The notes under the pieces: generated by a model
Databases searched by the model: none
What the model was told of the DNA's origin: nothing
Seen by the model: the letters and a program-made list of their open reading frames with translations, nothing else
Part shown: positions 34,308-40,714 of the stretch, piece by piece
Layout: the number at the start of each line of letters is the position of its first letter
Numbering within the stretch: the first letter of the stretch is position 1
Position numbers and translations under genes: made by a program
Assembly (NCBI GenBank): GCA_025201705.1
Contig: MU616805.1
Coordinates: 1-40,714, forward strand
Length of the DNA stretch: 40,714 nt
Direction: 5' to 3'
From: Dissophora ornata
Lineage: Eukaryota; Mortierellomycota; Mortierellomycetes; Mortierellales; Mortierellaceae

Positions 34308-35345
34308 ATGGATCAAAAGTACAAACACGACGACCACCAGCAGTCCTCCTCGAGCACGCCTCAGCCTGATCCTCAGGAGAGTGTTCAAGAGCAGATGCAA
34401 GCGTCGTCTAGAGATATTTCTCTGACTGTCCCATCCCCTTTCAGTCCATCCTTCGCAAACCCAGGCTCCAGTGTCCAATCATACCCGAGCGCGCCATCTT
34501 CCTCAAGTTGTCCCCGCGCTGAATACAAAGCCCAAAAGAGAATGCTCAAAGCCCAAACAAAGGCTTCCAAGCGCGAGACTCATGCCATAGTTAAGGAGGC
34601 CAAACACCAAGTTAAAGCGCTCAAGCACGAAGTCAAGCATCAAGCCAAAGAGCTTAAAAAGGAGATTCAGCACCAGACCGAAGAAGCCCTCAGGACGATA
34701 AGGAGCAACATAGTACAAGGCAATAACGGATGCACTGCGTGTCCTCAGCAACAGGGTCTAGACGTGTGCCCTTGCCAAGAGAACCAGCAATGTCATCGCT
34801 CCCAGCACCGCCATCAGCGCAAGCTGCGCAAAAACCGGCACGAATGCCATCAGCGTCGCTACCGCCATCACGGCTCTCCACTTCCGATCCGCCTCATCGG
34901 TTTAGGCATCCTCGCCAAAGTTGTAGAAAGAGGCCTTCGTCTTCTTGGAGGTTCAGACTCTAACCGAGAATATAGCCCGGAGAGACAAGTCATTCTTATC
35001 GGCCCACCGCCACTGGATAACACGCCATCCACAATGTCGTTGATGCCGCCAGGAACTGATCCTATTCAGAATCAATATCTGCCTCCCACAGGAGCTACCG
35101 AAAAGTCACTGGGTCCTCAGGAGCCATTACTGGTCTACGCCATGTCAAACATCTCCTTGGATAACCGCGCTCCAGCACAGCTATCCTCAGCAGCATCTTC
35201 GTCGTCAGCATCTTGGACGCCATCGGCTCCCATATTGACGGCTGCACCACAAGATCCCACCTCCAGCGTCCACGATGACGACGAGGAACTGGACGCATCC
35301 GTACCGCCTCCTTCGTACCAGGCATCCATTGCCCATCACACATAG
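34308..35345 (+). CDS. Basic coiled-coil protein with C-terminal PPxY (single exon)
   Basis: An uninterrupted 345-aa frame, the only confident intronless gene in the window. Residues 1-65 are Gln/Ser/Pro-rich. About 70-130 is a Lys/Glu/His-rich helix with heptad-like spacing (KAQKRMLKAQTKASKRE, VKEAKHQVKALKHEVKHQ), probably a coiled coil. Next comes a Cys/His-rich segment with two CP-C pairs and many His/Arg (CHRSQHRHQRKLRKNRH), which could bind metal or RNA. A short hydrophobic amphipathic helix (PIRLIGLGILAKVVERGLRLL) follows. The last third is Ser/Pro-rich and ends with an acidic stretch and PPPSY (333-337), the PPxY motif recognised by WW domains such as those of Rsp5/Nedd4 ligases. I do not recognise the family. 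It is convergent with the four-TM gene, 140 bases between stops. Confidence 0.75.
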   Translation: MDQKYKHDDHQQSSSSTPQPDPQESVQEQMQASSRDISLTVPSPFSPSFANPGSSVQSYPSAPSSSSCPRAEYKAQKRMLKAQTKASKRETHAIVKEAKHQVKALKHEVKHQAKELKKEIQHQTEEALRTIRSNIVQGNNGCTACPQQQGLDVCPCQENQQCHRSQHRHQRKLRKNRHECHQRRYRHHGSPLPIRLIGLGILAKVVERGLRLLGGSDSNREYSPERQVILIGPPPLDNTPSTMSLMPPGTDPIQNQYLPPTGATEKSLGPQEPLLVYAMSNISLDNRAPAQLSSAASSSSASWTPSAPILTAAPQDPTSSVHDDDEELDASVPPPSYQASIAHHT

Positions 35346-35485
35346 TCCAGAGAGCATAGATCCTCCATTGATTTTTGACCGAATACAACATATGTGCAAG
35401 TGATTTTTTATTGACATAATATATATAACAGGGTGTATACACAGTACAGAGATGGCGGTCTATACTCTAAGCATGCAATTGTCAG

Positions 35486-37138
35486 CTAAAACTGGTAGGG
35501 CTCTCTATTCCCGCTGCTCCCGCTACTACCGATATTGTTCCCGAGAGCAGTGTTGTGTACTACTGGCGTTGGTGCAAGAACATTGCTCGACGCAAGTGTC
35601 CCTGTGGGCGACGAAGGCAAAGGCACCTTGATGTCATCGACAAACAGTTGGGTAGGCGTAATGGGGGCCTCCTCGTCAAAAGGAGAAGTAATATTGCTTG
35701 TCGAGGCATGAACAAATGATTGTCCCGACCCTGGCGCATGGTAGGGAGTCGCGGATGGATGAGAGTGTTGAATCTGCGTAGTCTCTGTGTCGATAGAACC
35801 AGGGATAGTCTCTTGCTCGCCATAGTATGGATTAACAAGGTCAATTCCGTGCGTAGAATCATGATGACTGAATCCGGGCGCAACGGGATATTGCTGGTGC
35901 TCGTGCTGATACTGCTGAGGCAAGTCGTTGCCATAGGGTCCAAAGCCTGCCGCCGCTTCACGCGAATGCTGGTAGTCGTCACCGCCTCGAGGATCCTTGT
36001 ATTCGGGTTCATCCCTGTAGGCGGGCTGCTGAAGGTGACTGTTGTAGCCATCCTGATCGCCCCTGGATGCGCCGATGTTGGTATAGTTGAGAGGGATCTG
36101 CTGCTCGCGATCAAGCTCCTTGGTTGCAGCCTCACCCAGGACTTTGTAGAGATCAGCCTTTCCGGTAAAAAGCTCTCGTGCATAATGGATTACACGGTTG
36201 GTCATGTAGAACTAGGAACGCAGAGTGTAGACAATTTCAGATTCGACTCTTTTTTTTTTTTTTTTCTTCTTCTTTTGCAGTGTATAATAACAATTACAGT
36301 ATGGGTGGAAGAACTTACGTTAAAACAGATCCAGAACATGCCGCCGATGGCCAGAGTCAGGATTCCTGCTGTAAAGGTCTGTTGACAAGACCAGCCAGAG
36401 GCGAATCCTGGGATGGGAAGATCAACCAAGCCTGCTTTGGAGGCGGCGCACACTGTGTCAAAGTTATCCTGGTTTTGTTTGCACCAGATCGACGCCCAGA
36501 TAACAAGACCGAGCTGGGTCAGCAGGGACAACACATAGAAGGCCTCAAATGCTTTGACGGCCCTCCGATTGGCAAACAGGGCTGAGAGCATGCCAAAGAC
36601 ACCAACTGCTGCTGCCAACACGGAGACAGCTACCATGTAGTACCAAAGTGTTTGGCTGGATGTGAGCGGTGACATTGTTTGACCTATGATAAAAAGGAGA
36701 TGGGTTAGTCAAGCGGCGGGTTGGGATCCTGCACCACCTCTATTTTTTTTCTGATGCTACTGGATACTAAAATGATTACCATCTACAGTGATGGTGCGTT
36801 TGGCTAAGTAAGGAGGAGGAGGATAAGAGTAAGACGAGTTAGTTTGCAGGCGAGCAGGCTAGTCGGCTGGTAGGCAAGAAGACAAGGCTTGGCGAGGAGA
36901 CAGTCTTACGCAGATCGGTGTTTGTGAAGTAGAGATAGCATCCTGCGGCACCAAAGGCCTAATAGAGGTGAAGATGGGGCAGGAGGAGAGCGGTCAGCAT
37001 GGGGATGAGTAGGATAAGTAGGATAAGCAGGGGGGCTTTTTCTGGCGCAGAGCAGAAACGTACGGCGAGCAACAGGCCGCCGAGAATGGTGGCAAATCTG
37101 AAGGGAAAGCACCAGCAGCAGCGTTCTCGTGGTGGCAT
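35486..37138 (-). CDS. Four-TM membrane protein with long cytoplasmic tail (5 exons)
   Basis: Minus-strand exons 37138-37064, 36958-36910, 36803-36780 (24 nt), 36683-36319, 36211-35486; 412 aa. The N-terminus MPPRERCCWCFPFRF is Cys-rich, suiting palmitoylation. Four hydrophobic segments follow: about 15-36, 60-84 (LWYYMVAVSVLAAAVGVFGM), 93-117 (FYVLSLLTQLGLVIWAS) and 150-172 (AGILTLAIGGMFWICFN). The loop before TM4 has spaced Cys residues (C-x10-C, then SGWSC). The layout resembles tetraspanin/MARVEL-type proteins, but the CCG signature of true tetraspanins is absent. The tail (about 175-412) is Gln/His/Tyr/Pro-rich and probably disordered. The micro-exon encodes PKRTITVD and is needed to keep frame. 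Function unknown; a membrane-organising or cell-wall-associated role is possible. Confidence 0.85.
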
Positions 37139-37768
37139 GGTGGGTGGGGGATGATCAAGGCGAGGGGGGGTGAGGACAGATTTCGGATCAGACGAGGAGG
37201 GTGATGGGAGATGTGGTGGGAAGGAGAGATGCAAGGAGAGGAGAGGATGGGAAGCGGGAAAAGAAATAAAAAAAAAAGAGGGGGAACTGGGGAAGCTTAT
37301 GTTTATGTGGATCAGCCCTGCGAGGCTGTTGGCGGGATGTGTCTGGCGAACACGAGTGCGAGTACGCGGACGGCTGTTCCTCCTGCTCCCCTCACTCCTC
37401 CCCTCGCTCTTCCCGTGCGCCACGCTCAATGCACCATGCCGTCAGAGCATCGGACCTGCTGCGTGCTGCCGCATGTGCCAGCTTGGGACACACCGCCCGT
37501 GGGCTGTGCCTCTCCAAAGGCCCAGAATAACGCCTTCAACAGCACACCTATTAATAGCAAAGATAGGAGCAAACAACACTCCTCCCATCTCAACACCCTG
37601 CGGGAGGTCGCATCAGATCTCCCTGGGGATTGAACAACCACTGAAGGGGATCCGTTCCAATCGACGACGAGTATCTGCGTGCATGTGCAGCGTCGTTCTT
37701 TGTTCAAACACATGAGCACATACTCGCGTGTCCTGTATTTGCTTTCACTCGCTTATTCTCACTACAGA
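37139..37768. other. Gap between the amidohydrolase and the four-TM gene
   Basis: From 37140 to 37300 the plus strand is purine-rich (GGGAGG/GGAGAG), which is CT-rich on the sense strand of the four-TM gene and probably its promoter/5' UTR. The rest holds the amidohydrolase 3' UTR. The 181-codon plus-strand frame at 37170-37715 overlaps two other long frames, has no domain I know and begins inside the purine tract; I do not call it. Confidence 0.55.
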
Positions 37769-39211
37769 CTACAGATTGGACAGGACCCGTCCATGGCCTC
37801 CGCTGGTCGGCATCCCAAGGTCCTCCTCAGTGATCCGATAGAATGCACTGGCATTTCTCCACAGGACCCTTTCCAGCGCAACATCCCCCTCAACCGTGCG
37901 ATTCTTGCCCTTGACGCCATCTTCAGCCCTCGGGACGGTTGTGGCCTCGCCATCGCCGTCCACTAGACTGACCAAGTTGGCCAGCTCGCGGCACCAGTCA
38001 TACGGAATGTTGGGCCAGTCGGTGCCATACAGGATGCGGTTGCTGTGCTTGATGAGCATTGTCCGGATCATCTGCGCCAACGGCTTGTTCTCGTCCATAG
38101 ACTGCAAGAATGAACCGAATGTCATTGTCGTATCCAGATAGAGATTAGGATACCGATCGAGTAGATCAAAGAACTCTTGGTATTGGTTCATTCCTGCGAC
38201 CATTAAATTATCAACAGAAATAGTAGAAATAGTCGAATCAGTAGTATGTACGTTGTTGTGCAATGATGTACGATTAGCGCGTTTGTGTTATCGCTGATCA
38301 AAGCAATACCGCAAGCAGGGTGTCGCATCCGTACCGAGATGAGGAACACACATGCGCAGGTCTGGATATCGCTGGAGCACATCCTCGACGATGCCGACAT
38401 CACAAATCTTTCCTGCGTCCACCTTGTACGCAGAGCTGTTGGGTTCCTTGCCTGCATGGATAAGAACAGGCTTATCAAAGCGGACACATGTCTCGTATAC
38501 TTCGTCCATTGTTGGGTGGTTCGCAGGCACACATTGGACATGCGAATGCATCTTGATGCCAGCCAAGCCCAGGGTCGTGAACGCCTCGGCGAGAATTTCC
38601 TTTGCTCCAGGCTCTCCCGGCATGACTGTGGCCAGACCCGAGGCCACGCGCCGTCTTGGCTTGGATCCATTGATCTTTGTCTGGGCGTAACGCTCGTTCA
38701 TGTCGTTCACGGTGCCAGCAAGGAACTTGTTGAGATCGCGCGCAATCCCGTTCTTGTGCGCATAGCTACGTGTTTGTGTGCATCCAAAACGTGTAAATTG
38801 AGGAATGTTTAGACTGTGGATCTGGAGACGTGGTGGCATAGCATAGCAAAATGGGTGTGCTACGGCAGTGAATGACTTGCACTAGAAGGACAACGTGACG
38901 AACTCCTTGATTGATCAGGAAATCGGCTCGGTTGGCAAGGTAGGCTTGCTTGTAATGGACAGGCCAGTAAAAGTTGTCGAAAAAGTTCCACACGGCATCC
39001 ATGAGTCCCTGGGGGAAAACTGGTTAGACAAGAATAAACGAGAGATTGGGGAGGGTGAGCAAGTGAGCAAGTGGGGGCGTGAGAATTATGGTTGTTTTGT
39101 TGCTCTACAAGACACGGTGTTGGATGTGGAAACAGGGTGGCAATGCGGTTGCTCTGATCCGGAAATGTCCGTACCATGGACGTGCGCATCAATGATGGGG
39201 CACGGCGCCAT
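37769..39211 (-). CDS. Amidohydrolase-2 family metal hydrolase (4 exons)
   Basis: Minus-strand exons 39211-39175, 39019-38881, 38765-38335, 38193-37769; 343 aa. This is a TIM-barrel amidohydrolase of the PF04909/ACMSD-like type, typically a mononuclear Zn hydrolase or decarboxylase acting on small carboxylic or aromatic substrates. Metal and catalytic residues are visible: H10 and H12 in IIDAHVH, K130 or H132/H134 in GIKMHSHVQC, H162 in VLIHAGK, H201 in CVPHLG, D261 in ILYGTDWPN. The barrel ends with YRITEEDL and a short tail. Intron 2 (38766-38880) has a GC donor (GCAAGT): splicing there gives HVVLLVYAHKNG, as in relatives, which no GT donor does. Intron 1 was placed using HVHVFPQGLMDAVW. 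An in-frame ATG about 50 codons upstream exists, but relatives begin near the HxH motif. Substrate unknown. Confidence 0.9.
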
Positions 39212-40181
39212 CTCAGATACAGCATACTCTTTGCCTCCCGTGCAGGGGTCCTGCTGGTCGGACTGGACCAGAAAACGAGAGCACAGCCACCGCGGAGGCA
39301 GCTCTGGGGGGCTGTCTTTGAAAGCAAAGTACTCGGGGGCGGCACCTTGGCACATTGAGGCGGAGCAGGCGGGCGAAGGTGGCGGGGGATTGAAAGGTAG
39401 GAGAAGAAAGGGGGGGTGTCTGTTTGGGGGGGGGGCAGAGGAGAGGGATGGAAAGAGGATGAATTCGCATGGTGCGAGCCGAGGATGTGGAGATGAATCA
39501 CGAGCGCCGGAGGGAGGGAAACCTTGTGTGGGGACACGGCCAATAATTGCTCGTCGCTGAGTCGTTGTGTCTGTGTGTCTCTTGACTCTTTGTGTCCCCT
39601 CTGCCCTGGGGTGATTGATGCGCAATTACTGTGGAACAGAGGGACTGCTTCCTCGATGCATCCCACAGGACCGGCTCGCCGCAAAAGCTCGTGCGGGACG
39701 CTGGCGAGACAGTCACGACAGAGATACACCGGGGCGCTCCGCGGCGACAGATGAGATCCTTACATATTACCACGAACGACTTTTAAACCAGCAGCGGGAT
39801 CTCTCAAAGCAAACTCTCAGCGGCACATGGCGTTGTTCAAGAGCAGAGCGACACCCTCTTACCTTCATGGCTGCATCCACGTCCCGTGGGGTGCGGCCAA
39901 CAGCGGGTGCAACAGACCCATTCCTAATAATATTACCCACCCTAATCAATACGACTGCACTCTATATTTACACATGACTGTATGCGAGGAATGGCAAAAA
40001 ACTTTTTGGTAGCGGACGGGACGTGCTGCATCACCATCTCTTCTGGAACAGGGAGGACGAGGGAGAAAAATATATAAAGTATAATAAAAGCAAAAAAGGG
40101 CGGGAAGGATAGGATAGGAGGATAGGAGCTTGGCGGTTTTTTTTGTTGTGTATTTTGGTGGCAACAGCCTCTGTTGCTGAC

Positions 40182-40183
40182 AG

Positions 40184-40220
<37 letters not shown>
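40182..40220. repeat. (GA)n microsatellite
   Basis: About 19 GA units with a single AAAG interruption, followed by G-rich sequence. On the minus strand it is CT-rich and could lie in the promoter of any minus-strand gene to its left. Confidence 0.95.
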
Positions 40221-40682
40221 GGAGGGGGAGCAGAGAGAACCATAAGTTGGGGTTGTTGGTTTGTTGGTTTGTTGGTTTGCGGGGGAGGGGAGGGGGGGCA
40301 TGGGGCGGAGGCATGGATGGTTGAGAGCTCTGGCTGTGACGATGATGGCAGTATGACAGTATGACAGGATGGCAGTTGGAGCGGATCGGGGTTGTTCATT
40401 TATTTTATTCATTTCTCTCTGTTGTTGGAAGGGTGATGGAAACGGGCAATAAAGTAGAAAACAACAAGGGACCGATCAATTGGAACACAGTTCGGTGTAT
40501 AATACAAACATTGTCGGTCGAGAGCAGTATTTGTGGTATGGAACGAACTTGTTGTTTGTGTTGTTTGCGTGGACAGGGACAGGCTGGACAAGTGGGTAAG
40601 CAGCACATGAACGGATGGTCGCTCGTTACCACCCGTACGTTCCAGGCACAACACTCGCACGCACATTGCCATGGGTGGGACA

Positions 40683-40686
<4 letters not shown>

Positions 40687-40714
<28 letters not shown>
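40687..40714. repeat. (GA)n microsatellite cut by the window edge
   Basis: The window ends inside this repeat, so its true length is unknown. Confidence 0.95.

Larger units (their letters stand above)
39212..40714. other. Right-edge simple-sequence region
   Basis: Directly upstream of the amidohydrolase (39360-39450) the plus strand is G/A-rich with a run of nine G, again CT-rich on the sense strand. At 40182-40220 and from 40687 to the window end there are GA microsatellites, and near 40255-40280 a GGTTTGTT repeat. The minus strand has one weak exon chain at 40037-39862 (see findings). No gene is confidently supported. Confidence 0.55.

Noticed and set aside
37170..37715. 181-codon plus-strand frame upstream of the four-TM gene
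   Set aside because: Begins in a purine tract that is the probable 5' UTR of the opposite-strand gene; two other frames of similar length overlap it.
38860..39729. 289-codon minus-strand frame across the amidohydrolase 5' end
   Set aside because: It crosses exon 2 in the wrong phase; the GLMDAVW frame with intron 39020-39174 explains the sequence, and the long frame is a Ser/Pro-rich shadow.
40031..40683. Several minus-strand frames of 87-156 codons near the right edge
   Set aside because: Their length comes from CT repeats and Ser/Leu runs; they shadow each other in different phases.
1..40714. tRNA, rRNA, CRISPR, transposon or prophage content
   Set aside because: No cloverleaf with a GGTTCRANYCC box, no regular spacer array, no inverted-repeat-bounded ORF and no integrase or reverse-transcriptase motif was seen by eye; a dedicated scan could still find a diverged element.

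Overview
The window is nuclear DNA from an intron-dense filamentous fungus. Nearly every gene is split by short introns (mostly 75-130 nt), gene order is compact, and CT/GA, CA and poly-A/T microsatellites are common. The protein set (multi-exon NUP155, VPS16 and VPS53, a TEA-domain regulator, a cysteine-led four-TM protein with a long cytoplasmic tail) suggests an early-diverging lineage such as Mortierellomycota or Mucoromycota. That placement is inference, since no rRNA or other marker gene is present. I saw no tRNA, CRISPR, transposon or prophage. Gene models were built by hand: each intron was placed so that the reading frame closes exactly and, where I know the family, so that conserved sequence is continuous across the junction.

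Layout, left to right. 1-1325 is simple-sequence DNA with no gene I can support, followed by a doubtful two-exon minus-strand ORF (1326-1642). 2038-5569 (+) is a GH31 alpha-glucosidase. 5831-8761 (+) is ERO1, the ER thiol oxidase. 8872-9860 (-) is an unrecognised 233-aa protein. 9988-15263 (-) is the inner-ring nucleoporin NUP155 (13 exons). 15264-15688 is a divergent promoter with a perfect CRE palindrome. 15689-19709 (+) is VPS16 of HOPS/CORVET (16 exons). 19771-20046 (-) holds a doubtful 65-aa spliced ORF. 20469-22654 (-) is a TEA/ATTS-domain transcription factor. 24089-28127 (+) is VPS53 of GARP (14 exons). 28209-30915 (-) is a PA-domain, single-TM protein with no RING finger. 31707-33813 (+) is a major facilitator transporter. 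34308-35345 (+) is a basic coiled-coil protein ending in a PPxY motif. 35486-37138 (-) is a four-TM protein with a 24-nt micro-exon. 37769-39211 (-) is an amidohydrolase-2 family metal hydrolase. The remainder to 40714 is simple-sequence DNA with one very weak exon chain.

Much of the gene content serves the endomembrane system: oxidative folding in the ER (ERO1), tethering at vacuole/endosome (VPS16) and at the trans-Golgi (VPS53), and several membrane proteins. I read this as chance neighbourhood, not a functional cluster. The clearest unusual signals are three homology-forced GC-AG introns out of 66, all with GCAAGT donors; a repeated promoter style with sense-strand CT-rich tracts just upstream of start codons; a PA domain interrupted by tandem peptide repeats; and two or three small spliced ORFs in the gaps. 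I did not find a convincing undescribed multi-gene system.
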